64,000 bases of DNA from contig CAZNPU010000002.1 of the NCBI GenBank assembly GCA_964575335.1, positions 1 to 64,000 of the forward strand. The letters are read 5' to 3'. Below, piece by piece: positions 1-9,600 of the stretch (its first letter is position 1; the number at the start of each line of letters is the position of its first letter). Below the pieces are notes generated by a model. The model ran no database searches and was not told where the DNA came from. It was given only the letters and a program-made list of their open reading frames with translations. A program made the translations under genes and the position numbers. This DNA is from CAZNPU01 sp964575335. GTDB lineage: Bacteria > Planctomycetota > Phycisphaerae > Phycisphaerales > SM1A02.

Positions 1-4
1 AAGG

Positions 5-181
5 GTCGCGCCAACCGACGCAGCCTTGATCAATGGACACGGTTGGAGCAGAATAGGCGTGCCGGGCCGACGGCCGTCGCGCCAACCGACGCAGCCTTGA
101 TCAATGGACACTATTATGTGGCGTCCATGATGATGGCGGTGATGGGTCGCGCCAACCGACGCAGCCTTGATCAATGGACAC
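5..181. CRISPR. CRISPR array end: three identical 36-bp repeats, two spacers
   Basis: Three identical 36-bp repeats lie at 5-40, 76-111 and 146-181; each begins GTCGCGCCAACC and ends CAATGGACAC. They are separated by unrelated spacers of 35 bp (41-75) and 34 bp (112-145). The inner part of the repeat contains the palindrome TTGATCAA. Bases 1-4 look like the end of another spacer, so the array probably continues to the left of the window. The sequence to the right of 181 is not AT-rich and holds no further repeat, so this is more likely the leader-distal end, although the last repeat is not degenerate. No cas gene lies in the window. The repeat does not end in GAAAC, and I cannot assign a type or a transcription direction. 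Confidence 0.9.
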
Positions 182-299
182 CTGGCCGCCATGCTGGGAG
201 AACGATGCAGATTCAACGGGGGGGACATGGCAGGCACACTGGCCCATTTCTGTCCCTTATGCCGTGATCCCTGAAGGCTTCATTGCGTCGGTAATCTAC

Positions 300-473
300 C
301 TGTTGATGTGTGCGGAACATGCGAGTAGCACTGAACCACTGCACCGATGGAGGTTCTCAACCGTAGCGATTCTGGATGATATAGCCCATGTGGTTGAGCG
401 CATCAGTTACAGCCCCTATGGCGAAACCCGGCATCACAATGCCGCCAACAGACGTTCGCCAGCCGGCGGATAA
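300..473 (+). pseudogene. Decayed RHS/YD-repeat protein fragment
   Basis: One frame reads VVERISYSPYGE around 390-425, preceded in frame by a STVAILDD stretch. This matches the conserved core end of RHS/YD-repeat proteins, where VVERYxYxPYGE is typical. The upstream part lacks recognisable YD repeats and the frame stops at 473, so only a remnant survives. It lies 120-290 bp to the right of the CRISPR array. RHS proteins are large secreted or surface polymorphic toxins, and nothing here should be functional. The stretch 474-846 holds no gene I can support, only a candidate -10 hexamer for the next gene. The assignment rests on one short motif. Confidence 0.45.
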
Positions 474-808
474 AAATGTACGCTAATCGCGATAGCATCT
501 GGATTCCGGATAACAGCGTGATGGGACAGATTCTGCTGCTGTGGCGCTTGAGCTGCAGCAGAAGCACGGCGTCTTGGGCACATCGATGGTTCCAGGCTTG
601 CTTGGGGGGGGCCGGTTGCCGCAATGAGCGCCTGATGTGTAAAGCTGGGTGCTGTAGCAGAGCGTCCTGGATGTGAAGGGAGAAGAAAAGAAAGATTCTC
701 AAAAACAGCTCGGAGGCCAGTCTCGCCGGCGTTATCCAGCCGCGAGGCGAGGGGGGAATTGTGCGGCGGCTGCGTTGGGCTTGGGTGTCTGGCGGCCCGT
801 GTCTGACC

Positions 809-814
809 TATACT
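809..814 (+). promoter_or_regulatory. Candidate -10 hexamer for the HMA lipoprotein gene
   Basis: TATACT lies at 809-814, 33 bp before the ATG at 847. The ribosome binding site AGGAG is at 837-841. The -35 region is poor, so this is a weak prediction. Confidence 0.35.
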
Positions 815-846
815 TGGGAGCCCTTTCGAATCCAGCAGGAGCTCTC

Positions 847-1233
847 ATGTCACGAATTACCACCACTGCGATTTCTCTTGTTACGCTGGCGATCGTCAGC
901 CTGGTCCTCGCTGGCTGCACGGGGCAGTCAGGCGAATCGACTCGAACCGTCAGCCCTGCCTCGTCATCATCAGCTGGAGGATCCGAATACGCCGCTGCGC
1001 CAGGCGATGACGCTGCTGCTACTGTCCTGCACTTCAAGGTTGACGGCATGAACTGCACCGGCTGCGAGCGGGCGGTGAAAGACGTCGTCATGAAGATTGC
1101 TGGGGTGACAAAGTGCGAGGCGTCGCACAAAGCGGGCACGGTTGTGGTGAACACCACCGAACCTGCCAAGGCGGACGAGATCGCCCAGGCGATTGCTGAT
1201 CTGGATTACACTGTTGAGCAGGTTGAAAGCTGA
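847..1233 (+). CDS. Lipoprotein with heavy-metal-associated (HMA) domain
   Basis: This 128-residue protein has a lipoprotein signal peptide with lipobox LAGC (Cys24), a Ser/Ala-rich linker (about 25-58) and a C-terminal HMA fold whose GMNCTGC loop carries the metal-binding pair Cys70 and Cys73. Such domains bind Cu(I) or other soft metals in copper chaperones and P-type ATPases. Here the domain is tethered to a membrane face, which suggests periplasmic metal capture or delivery; that role is inference. I chose ATG 847 because AGGAG sits 5 bases upstream and the signal peptide begins there. A longer frame opens further upstream without a signal peptide. No ATPase or other metal gene lies beside it. 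Confidence 0.8.
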   Translation: MSRITTTAISLVTLAIVSLVLAGCTGQSGESTRTVSPASSSSAGGSEYAAAPGDDAAATVLHFKVDGMNCTGCERAVKDVVMKIAGVTKCEASHKAGTVVVNTTEPAKADEIAQAIADLDYTVEQVES

Positions 1234-1327
1234 TCACTCGTTGTTGGCGTTGGCCAACGATCGCACTGATCACTCAGCGGCATCTTCGCAGACAGGTTTT
1301 CCAGACAGTTCCGTTTCAATTTGAGCC

Positions 1328-2494
1328 ATGATTGTTGACCCGCATCGATTTGAGGGCCAGGTTGATCTTTCCGTTTCGGTTGACGGACTGCAACTGCCGA
1401 ACCCGTTCATCATTGCCTCCGGCCCGCCGGGCACAAACGCCAATGTGATCAGCAAGGCGTTTGACGAAGGATGGGGCGCGGTTGTGTGCAAGACGCTTGT
1501 GCTTGACGCATCGCGCATCATCAACGTCGCGCCGCGATATGCGCGCATGCGTGCTGCAAGCGCATCGCGCGAGGTGCTCGGCTGGGAGAACATCGAACTC
1601 ATTACCGATCGCCCGTTTGAAACCTGGCTGGATGAGTTTCGTCAATTGAAAGACCGGTATCCCGATCGTGTGCTGATCGCTTCCATCATGGAGGAATACA
1701 ACCGCGATGCGTGGTTTGAGATTGTGCAGCGATGCGAAGAAACCGGCATTGACGGCTTTGAATTGAATTTCTCCTGCCCGCACGGTCTGCCTGAACGCCG
1801 CATGGGCAGCGCGATGGGGCAGGATCCTGAAATCCTGCAGGAAGTCTGCGGCTGGGTGCGCGAGGCTGCCACCAAACCCGTCTGGGCCAAGCTCACGCCC
1901 AACATCACCCGCATACAGGATGCTGGGGCTGCGGCTCTGGCGGGCGGCGCGACCGGCCTGAGTGCGATCAACACCATTTTGAGCGTGATGAGCATCAATC
2001 TCGATACGCTCCGGCCCGAACCGACTGTTGAGGGGTATTCCACGCCGGGCGGATACTCCGGCAAGGCCATTCGCCCCATCGCGCTGCGCATGGTGATGGA
2101 GCTTGCGCAGATGATCGCAGACACCGACTGCACGCTTAATCCCGGGCAGCAACGCCTGCACAGCCTCTCAGCCATCGGAGGCGTCGAAACCGGCGAAGAT
2201 GCGGCGCAGTATCTGCTCGTCGGCGCCGACACCGTCCAGGTGTGTACCGGCGTGATGATCCACGGCTATAAGCTCATTCATGAGCTCAAAGCGGGCCTGG
2301 CAAAGTTCATGCTCAAGCATGGCTTTGACACCATCGATGCGTTTCGCGGCGCAAGCCTGCCGTATTTCACCACCCACTCGGAACTCGTACAGCGCCAGCA
2401 TGCCGCCAAGGCCAGGCGGGCTGCAGCGCTGCGAAACGACAATGAGTGGTCGGGTGAAAATTTTGTGCAGCAAAGCCAGACGCTGCTCACATAA
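1328..2494 (+). CDS. preA: Dihydropyrimidine dehydrogenase PreA-like subunit without ferredoxin domain
   Basis: This 388-residue FMN TIM-barrel protein belongs to the dihydroorotate/dihydropyrimidine dehydrogenase family. The active-site loop NFSCPHG with its catalytic Cys near residue 150, the glycine-rich SGPPGTN segment near the N terminus and the ETGEDA phosphate-binding region fit PreA/DPYD. Known PreA proteins reduce uracil and thymine with NAD(P)H, partnered by PreT, and end in a two-cluster ferredoxin domain. Here the C terminus has no CxxCxxC motif and is an Arg/Ala-rich tail, so the Fe-S domain is missing. The dihydropyrimidinase gene starts 23 bp downstream, supporting reductive pyrimidine catabolism. 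No PreT homologue is in view, so the electron donor is unknown. The ribosome binding site is weak. Confidence 0.8.
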   Translation: MIVDPHRFEGQVDLSVSVDGLQLPNPFIIASGPPGTNANVISKAFDEGWGAVVCKTLVLDASRIINVAPRYARMRAASASREVLGWENIELITDRPFETWLDEFRQLKDRYPDRVLIASIMEEYNRDAWFEIVQRCEETGIDGFELNFSCPHGLPERRMGSAMGQDPEILQEVCGWVREAATKPVWAKLTPNITRIQDAGAAALAGGATGLSAINTILSVMSINLDTLRPEPTVEGYSTPGGYSGKAIRPIALRMVMELAQMIADTDCTLNPGQQRLHSLSAIGGVETGEDAAQYLLVGADTVQVCTGVMIHGYKLIHELKAGLAKFMLKHGFDTIDAFRGASLPYFTTHSELVQRQHAAKARRAAALRNDNEWSGENFVQQSQTLLT

Positions 2495-2517
2495 CGCGTG
2501 GGCGATATATTGCCTCC

Positions 2518-3939
2518 ATGTCGCTTCTGATCAAAAACGGACGCATCGTCACCGCTGTCGACGACTACGTGGCCGACATCTACTGCGCCGATGAGACCAT
2601 CACGCGCATTGAGAAGAAGATCGATCCAGCCACGCTGCCGCGCGAGACTGAAATCATCGACGCCACGGGCAAGTTCGTCTTTCCCGGGTTCATCGATCCC
2701 CACGTGCATGTTTACCTGCCGTTCATGGGCACCTACGCCAAAGACACCTGGGAAACAGCGTCACGCGCAGCGCTGATCGGCGGCACTACGTCGCTTATCG
2801 AAATGATCTGTCCGGGCAAGAGCGATGACCCCATCGCGGCGTTTGAAACCTGGGCTTCCAAAGCCGCAGGCGTCGCGTCCTGCGATTACAGCTTTCATAT
2901 GGGCGTCACGCGCTTTGATGATCGTGCTGAAGCGCAGTTGCGCGAGATCGTCAACCGCGGCATCACGTCGTTCAAGGTCTTTCTTGCGTACAAAGACGCG
3001 CTTGGCGTGGACGACTATGAACTCTATCACGCGCTGCGCCTGGCACGGGAACTGAACGTCATCGTCACCGCACACTGCGAGAACGAAACGCTCGTTGATG
3101 CGCTGCAGCGGCAACTGCTTGCGGAGGGAAAAACCGGTCCCGAATGGCACGAGCCGTCTCGTCCGCCTGCAGTCGAAGCTGCGGGCGTTCATCACCTTAC
3201 GCGCTTTGCTGAACTGACCGGCGCTGCGGTCTACATTGTGCATGCCTCATGTGAGGAGGCGGTGCGCGAGGCGGTATCGGCCCGTCAGCGCGGCGTGGAT
3301 GTGTATGTGGAATCCGTCATTCCGCATCTTGTGCTTGATAAGAGCGATGCGGAGCGGCCAGATTTTGAAGGTGCGAAATATGTCATGAGCCCGCCGCTGC
3401 GCGACAAACGCCACCAGGCGTTTCTCTGGCGTGCATTGCAGTCGCGGCTCATCAGCGTTATCGCGACCGACCACGCTCCGTTTGACTTTCACGGTCAGAA
3501 GGAAATGGGCCGCCCGCCGCAGAGCGATTTCACGAAGATTCCCAACGGCATTCCTTCCGTTGAAGACCGCATCAACTTGCTGTACACGTACGGCGTCACC
3601 GCTGAGCGAATCGACCTGCACACCTTTGTCGATTGCGCCAGCACACAGCCGGCCCGCATTTTCGGCCTGCGCGGCAAAGGCACGATCGCTCCGGGCTATG
3701 ACGCCGACCTGTGCATCTACGACCCGACCTATCGCGGCGTCATCAGTGCTGCGACGCAGGCGATGGACACGGATTACAGCGCATTTGAGGGCTGGGCGAT
3801 CAACGGCCGTCCGTGCGTGGTGACCGTGCGCGGCGAGGTCATGGTCCGCGACGGTCGGTTCGTCGGTCCGTCCGGCAGGGGACGAATGATCCAGCGCACG
3901 CACCATCAATCACCAGGCAGCGCATTATCGCGGTCATGA
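2518..3939 (+). CDS. hydA: Dihydropyrimidinase / D-hydantoinase
   Basis: This 473-residue amidohydrolase opens the ring of dihydrouracil or hydantoins, step two of reductive pyrimidine degradation. Visible metal ligands are His62 and His64 in DPHVHV, the candidate carbamylated Lys153 in SFKVFLAYK, His186 in TAHCEN, His242 in VHAS and Asp318 in ATDHAPF. The order and spacing are those of the cyclic amidohydrolase family, and the length is normal. The gene follows the PreA-like gene by 23 bp, so the two are probably one transcript. A beta-ureidopropionase for step three is not in the window. The exact substrate (dihydropyrimidine or hydantoin) cannot be read from sequence. Confidence 0.88.
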   Translation: MSLLIKNGRIVTAVDDYVADIYCADETITRIEKKIDPATLPRETEIIDATGKFVFPGFIDPHVHVYLPFMGTYAKDTWETASRAALIGGTTSLIEMICPGKSDDPIAAFETWASKAAGVASCDYSFHMGVTRFDDRAEAQLREIVNRGITSFKVFLAYKDALGVDDYELYHALRLARELNVIVTAHCENETLVDALQRQLLAEGKTGPEWHEPSRPPAVEAAGVHHLTRFAELTGAAVYIVHASCEEAVREAVSARQRGVDVYVESVIPHLVLDKSDAERPDFEGAKYVMSPPLRDKRHQAFLWRALQSRLISVIATDHAPFDFHGQKEMGRPPQSDFTKIPNGIPSVEDRINLLYTYGVTAERIDLHTFVDCASTQPARIFGLRGKGTIAPGYDADLCIYDPTYRGVISAATQAMDTDYSAFEGWAINGRPCVVTVRGEVMVRDGRFVGPSGRGRMIQRTHHQSPGSALSRS

Positions 3940-4188
3940 CGGATACGTGATCCGCCAGGCAGAAAGGCGTAAAATGCAGTGGCCGGCGTTGCGGTTTGCT
4001 GCCTGGAAAGCATTGCCGTTTGAGGCCAAAACGCCTGCCGGCCATGAGTTGGGGCGGTCGCCATCCTTGCGCATCGTTGCGCGGCATGGGAGCAATCGGA
4101 ATGTTCCAGCGAGTCAGGGGGCGTCGACCGGACTTTCCCATGTAACAGGCGACTTTCCGCCGAGGTTTCGGGAATGCCCCGTGGCTGC

Positions 4189-4194
4189 TATACT
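4189..4194 (+). promoter_or_regulatory. Candidate -10 hexamer upstream of ptsI
   Basis: TATACT at 4189-4194 lies 30 bp before the GTG/ATG region at 4224. The matching -35 (TTTCGG, 17-bp spacer) is poor. It would give a short leader containing GGAGG at 4205-4209 and GGAG at 4216-4219. The rest of 3940-4223 shows no gene. Confidence 0.35.
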
Positions 4195-4223
4195 TCGCCT
4201 GCCCGGAGGACCTTTGGAGCCGC

Positions 4224-6020
4224 ATGGAAACGGCTGCCACGTTCTCCCAGTGCTTACGTTTGCTCATGGAAGTCATCAAAGGAATCCCAGTCGCCCCAGG
4301 CGTCGTTGCCGGCCGTGCTTTCCTACTGGAAGACGTCTTGGAGCGCGTGCCATATCACGTGGTTGCGGCTGCGGATGTGCCCCGCGAGCTGCAGCGGCTG
4401 GATGAGGCCATTGAGCAGGCCATCAAGGACCTTGAAGCAGACCGCGACCGCGCCGCGGCAAAACTGGGTCCTGAGCCGGCGAAAATTTTCGAATTTCACC
4501 TGGGCCTGCTGCACGACAAGACGCTGATCAACCCCATTCGCGAGCGGATTGAATCGGGGCATGTGACAGCGGCGTATGCCGTGGCTGAGGCATTTCGCGG
4601 GCTGGCGGATCGCTTTCGCGCGATGGGCAGCGAAGTGTTTCGCCAGAAGGCCAACGATGTGCTCGATCTGGATCGCAGGCTGCTGAGCAGGCTGGTGGGG
4701 CAGTCTCGAGATCGTTTGGCGAAGATCGAGGAGCCGGTGATTGTGGTGGCGCATGAGTTGACGCCGGCGCAGGCGGCTTCGCTCGATGTTCACAAGGTCG
4801 TGGGGTTTGCCACCGATGCGGGCGGTCGAACAAGCCACACGTCGATTGTGGCAGCGGCGCTGGGCATTCCGGTGGTGGTGGGCTGCCAGCGCGTCAGCCA
4901 GAGCGTCAACGACGGCGACCAGATCATTGTTGACGGCAAGTCGGGCGTGGTGATTGCGCGGCCTGATCCCGAAACGCTCGCGCAGTACCAGCGGGACATC
5001 AAGCGGCAGGCCGATGTGGCGGCTGATCTGCTGGAGCTGGCGACCTTGCCTTCGGTCACCCGTGACGGCGTGCCGATTCACCTGTACGGCAACATCGAAT
5101 TCGCGCATGAGATTCCGTCGCTGTTGGCGCACGGCGGGGAAGGCGTGGGGCTGTATCGAACGGAGTTCTTATATCTCACGAGTCCGACCGAGCCGACCGA
5201 GGAAGAGCATTTCGAGGCGTACAAACAATCGGTCGAGCTGTTGGGCGGCCGCCCGTTGACCATCCGCACGCTTGACCTTGGAGCAGACAAGTACACGCAG
5301 GAACGGGCTGAGGAACCGGAACGCAATCCGTTTCTGGGTTTGCGCAGCATTCGGTACTGCCTTCAGAACCTGCCGATGTTCAAGCGGCAGCTTCGGGCAA
5401 TTCTTCGAGCCAGCGTGTACGGGCCGATCAGGATCATGTTCCCGCTGATCTCCACGCTCATGGAGCTTCGGCAAACGAAGATGATCCTGAACGATGTGAT
5501 GGAGGAATGCGAAGAGGAGGGAATCGAGTTTGATCGCAACATTCCCGTGGGGATCATGATCGAAGTCCCCAGCGCAGCCTTGATGGCCTCGGCATTCGCC
5601 CGAGAAGCTCAGTTCTTTTCCATCGGCACCAACGATCTCATTCAATACACCCTGGCGGTCGATCGCGGCAATGAGCGGGTAGCGAATCTCTATACCGCAG
5701 CAAGCCCGGCGGTGATTCACATGATCAAAAGCGTGATTCGCGCCGGCAAGCGGTTCAATGTTGAAACGAGCCTCTGCGGCGAGATCGCAGGCGAAATGCT
5801 TTACACCATGCTGCTGATCGGCCTGGGGCTGCGCACGCTGTCGCTCGTGCCGTCGCAGATTCCGCATATCAAACGCGTGGTGCGGGCAGTTGATGTTCCC
5901 ACATGCGAGCGGCTGGCTCGGAAGGTCGGCTCGTTTGATTCGGAGCGGCAGATTCTCAACACGCTCCGCGCGGAGCTGCAGCGGGCGCTACCCGAACTGG
6001 AAGGCACTCCCGGCGATTGA
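4224..6020 (+). CDS. ptsI: Phosphoenolpyruvate-protein phosphotransferase (PTS enzyme I)
   Basis: This is enzyme I of the phosphotransferase system, taking phosphate from PEP to HPr. The swivelling domain has the phospho-accepting His in GGRTSHTSIVA (residue 205 from this start, 191 from ATG 4266). The PEP-binding barrel carries TLDLGADK, GTNDLIQY and the C-terminal Cys in CGEIAGE. The family usually begins just before the VIKGIPVAPG segment, so ATG 4266 is a good alternative; 4224 is kept because GGAG lies 4 bases upstream. HPr and sugar EII genes are not adjacent, so it may serve a regulatory PTS. Length 598 is normal. Neighbours are on the same strand but with long gaps. Confidence 0.93.
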   Translation: METAATFSQCLRLLMEVIKGIPVAPGVVAGRAFLLEDVLERVPYHVVAAADVPRELQRLDEAIEQAIKDLEADRDRAAAKLGPEPAKIFEFHLGLLHDKTLINPIRERIESGHVTAAYAVAEAFRGLADRFRAMGSEVFRQKANDVLDLDRRLLSRLVGQSRDRLAKIEEPVIVVAHELTPAQAASLDVHKVVGFATDAGGRTSHTSIVAAALGIPVVVGCQRVSQSVNDGDQIIVDGKSGVVIARPDPETLAQYQRDIKRQADVAADLLELATLPSVTRDGVPIHLYGNIEFAHEIPSLLAHGGEGVGLYRTEFLYLTSPTEPTEEEHFEAYKQSVELLGGRPLTIRTLDLGADKYTQERAEEPERNPFLGLRSIRYCLQNLPMFKRQLRAILRASVYGPIRIMFPLISTLMELRQTKMILNDVMEECEEEGIEFDRNIPVGIMIEVPSAALMASAFAREAQFFSIGTNDLIQYTLAVDRGNERVANLYTAASPAVIHMIKSVIRAGKRFNVETSLCGEIAGEMLYTMLLIGLGLRTLSLVPSQIPHIKRVVRAVDVPTCERLARKVGSFDSERQILNTLRAELQRALPELEGTPGD

Positions 6021-6679
6021 GTCGAAAGGCGCATGCAGCATTTGCTCAGGCCAGTCGGCGCGGCTAAGATTGATGATATTCAGTCGGTTGTGGTACAGTT
6101 TGGAGCCACCTACAACCGATAGAGTCAGGGGACATTCATTGGGTGTACGGAGAAATCTGTGCGCCTGGATTGGTGCTTCACAGGCCATGCATGCGTTGTG
6201 AGCACTCACAGTAGACAGTTCTGAGCCGTGCGATGGGTGGTCCACGCAGACGGGCTCAGGCGAAACGAATCACCCGGCTCACATGGCGTGGGCCGGTCTC
6301 CGACCGGACGCGACGGTTCGCTTCCCGGTTTGGATGTGTTCCCCGCGGTTTCGCGCTGCATGCAGACTTGTGCGTGCGACGCTGAGGCGTATGGGAGAGC
6401 CCCAAACTGTGGCGGCGTCCGAATGCATAACACGCGGCGGCCTGCTTTGTGCCGACGCTTTGCGCCCAAGCCCGGAACCGGCTTTGCACCGTGTGGCCAC
6501 CGACGAGCTTTCTCGTTTGTGCCTGCAGGTTGCGTTCATCCACAATCCCGGCCTCGACGCCTCAAACATCCGCATCGCGCCGGAACGCGCAGATGCGTCA
6601 GGATGTCGACGGTTCCGAATTTTGAACGCAACTCATGCGCACACGGGCTCGCCGGGTTTGATCCCGGAGACTTGCCTCA
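6021..6679 (+). other. Long gene-free leader between ptsI and rne, with hairpins
   Basis: These 659 bp have no convincing coding frame. Just after ptsI, 6084-6094 pairs with 6108-6119 (TCGGTTGTGGT with ACC-T-ACAACCGA, one bulge). A second perfect hairpin is CCGGTC-TCC-GACCGG at 6293-6307. Neither is followed by a T run, so they are not intrinsic terminators. A long structured 5' leader is known for rne in enterobacteria, where RNase E controls its own mRNA. Similar autoregulation here is inference only. Confidence 0.4.
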
Positions 6680-9600
6680 GTGGCACCGAAAAAACACGTT
6701 GATGCTGATGAACTGATGATCGTCAATGATTCGCCCGGCGAAGAATGCCGCATTGCGATTCTGCAGGACGGTCATCTCGAAGAGCTTTACACCGAACGAA
6801 CCGCCTCGGCTACCGCCGTGGGCAACATTTACAAGGGCCGCGTCACCAACGTCGAGCCGGCTATTCAGGCTGCATTCATCGACTACGGCGAGGGGGTGAA
6901 CGGCTTCCTGCATATCTCGGATCTGCATCCGAAATATTTTCCCAAGCGAGACGGCAGCGAACGCGTCGAGCGTGTGGGAAAGAAGATTCCCCGCCGCGAT
7001 CGCCCGCCGATTCAGGAAGCGCTCCATCGCGGCGACGAGATACTTGTGCAGGTGCTCAAGGAAGGCATCGGCACGAAAGGTCCAACGCTCACCAGCTACC
7101 TGTCCATTCCCGGACGCCTGCTGGTGCTCATGCCGGACATGGACCGTGTGGGCGTCTCGCGAAAAGTTGAAGACGAGCAGAAGCGTCGGCAGATGCGCGA
7201 AATCCTCGATTCGCTCAATCTGCCCGAAGGCTTTGGGTTCATCCTGCGAACCGCCGGCTTTGATAAAACCAAAACAGAATTGAAGCGTGACGCTGCGTAT
7301 CTCATGCGCTTGTGGAAGGTGATGGAAAAGCGCATCCAGAAGGTCGGAGCGCCATGCAAGCTGTATACCGAGTCGGATTTGCTCCTGCGAACAGTGCGCG
7401 ATGTGCTGCGCCCGACGATCAAGACGCTTGTGGTCGATTCCGAATCGGCCTATGAGCGCGTCTCGGCGTTTCTGCAGGTGGTCGCGCCGCGCTCTGCGCC
7501 GAAGGTGATTCACTATCGACGGCCGGTCCCCATTTTCCATGCCTTTGACATCGAGCGGCAGATCGAACTCATTCACAGCCGCGAAGTGCCTCTGCCGTCG
7601 GGCGGGCGGCTGGTGATCGATCAGACCGAAGCCCTGGTGGCGATTGACGTCAACTCCGGCCGGAGTCGATCGGCCCGCGACAGCGAAACCAATGCCTACG
7701 AAACCAACTGCGAAGCGGCCGATGAAATTTGCCGACAGCTTCGACTGCGCGATCTCGGCGGGCTGATCGTCAATGACTTGATTGACATGCGTTCGCCGAA
7801 GCATCGGCGGCAGATTGAAGAACGCTTCCAGGCAAACCTGAAACGCGACCGCGCTCGCTCAACGGTACTGCGCATCAGCGAATTCGGCATTCTGGAAATG
7901 ACCCGCCAGCGCATGCGGCCGAGCCTGCGCAAGAGCCATTTCATGTCCTGCCCGCACTGCAACGGGAACGGTGAAATCAAAGTGCCCGAGTATGTGGCGG
8001 CAGATGCAACGCGGCGCATTGGGCTTCTGCTGCAGTACGATCGCGTGCGACGTGTGGAGCTGGTCTGCTCGCCGCGCGTGGCTTCGGTGCTGCTGTCGGC
8101 CAAGCGGCGAGAATTGGTGCGTCTGGAAGACACTTCAGGTAAGAAGGTGGATGTGCGCGTCAGCGACGCCATTGCGGTCGATCGCGTGGACTACTACGCG
8201 TACGACGATCGCAACGCGGATATCGACATCGCCAAGCTGCCGCCGCTGAAGGCGCCATCGCTTGAAGAACTTGAAGCGGAGCAGGCTGCACCGCCAGTTG
8301 CGGTTGCTGAAAAATCGCAAGCGGCTCCGGTGACGGGCAAGAAGAAAAAACGTCGGCGTCATGGTCCTGCAGATGCAGCGGCCATCGCGTTGGCAGGCGG
8401 ATTTGATGATGATCTGACCGAAGAAGAGGCTGCGGAAGAAAACGCAGAAATCGCAGCAGAGAAAACCGCGCCCGCCGTACCTACTGCAGCGCCGTCCGCG
8501 TCGCTCAATGGTGAAGCCAGGCAGTCTGAAGAATCAACGGCCCGCGAGGAAGGCCGACGCCGTCGACGACGTCGTCGTCGCAAAGGCAATGGCAATGGGG
8601 GACAGCAGCCGTCAGTTAGCGCAGCAGCCGAAGCTTCGAGCCAATCACCCGTGCCGGCCGAAGCGTCCTCGGCAGGCTCTCTCAACGGCGCTGCCTCGTC
8701 TGCGGCTTCCAACGCTGTTGCTGCATCACCGTCGCTTCCGACGCAGTCCGGTTCTTCTTCAACTGCAGAATCATCGCAGGAGGGAACCAGCAAACGCAAG
8801 CGTCGCCGCAAACGCCGACGTCACAGTGATCAACAGCATAGTACAACCGAGAACGCAGCGGCTGTCGCAAGCGGCGATACGGGTGAATCACATGTTCGCT
8901 CCGAGGCTGAGTTCGAGAGTACGTCTGACGTCGTTACCGATTCAGCAACGCAACCTTCGAACGCAACCGATCAGCCTGTTCGCGTGCATGAACTGGCCAA
9001 GGAGCTTCAGGTATCGTCCAGGGAGGTGATCGAGCGATGTGAGCCTGAGCCAGGCATTCCTCCCATCACCAGCCCGCTGGCCTCAGTTACTGCGGAAGAA
9101 GCTGAACGCATTCGGCGTTTGTTCCAGAACGGTGAAGTGTCAGCGCCAGCCTCAACATCATCACAGCCATCAGCGTCAGATTCAGATGCCAGGACAAAGC
9201 AGGCAAGTGAAGCGCAGGCTGTGAAGAAAGGCAGTTCGCGATCGCGCCGCCGTCAGGGCCGCTCATCAGACAAGACTTCCGCCGCCAGTGCGCCGCAATC
9301 AGCAGCGTCAACTGCGCCGTCAGCGCCGCCGGCGGCATCGGCGGAGCCCCAAGCCTTAAAAGCCGCCCCAACGGCTGTCGCAGAGCAAACGCAACCGGCT
9401 GGGACTGACGCGGCAATAATGAAAACTGAGAAAAGCCAGGACAACGGGCGCGGCAGACGCACCCGTCGCCGGCATTCAAGCAAAAAGGAAACTGTTGCCG
9501 AGCAGGCGACGAATCAGGAAGGAATCATGGGAGCTCAAAGGCCGCAGGACACGCCCGAAAAGTCACAACCCTCAAATGCGACACACTCGGGCGGTTCGAA

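Noticed and set aside
6677..7804. Open frame of 375 codons on the - strand opposite the RNase E catalytic part
   Set aside because: Antisense to conserved catalytic motifs and without its own motifs.
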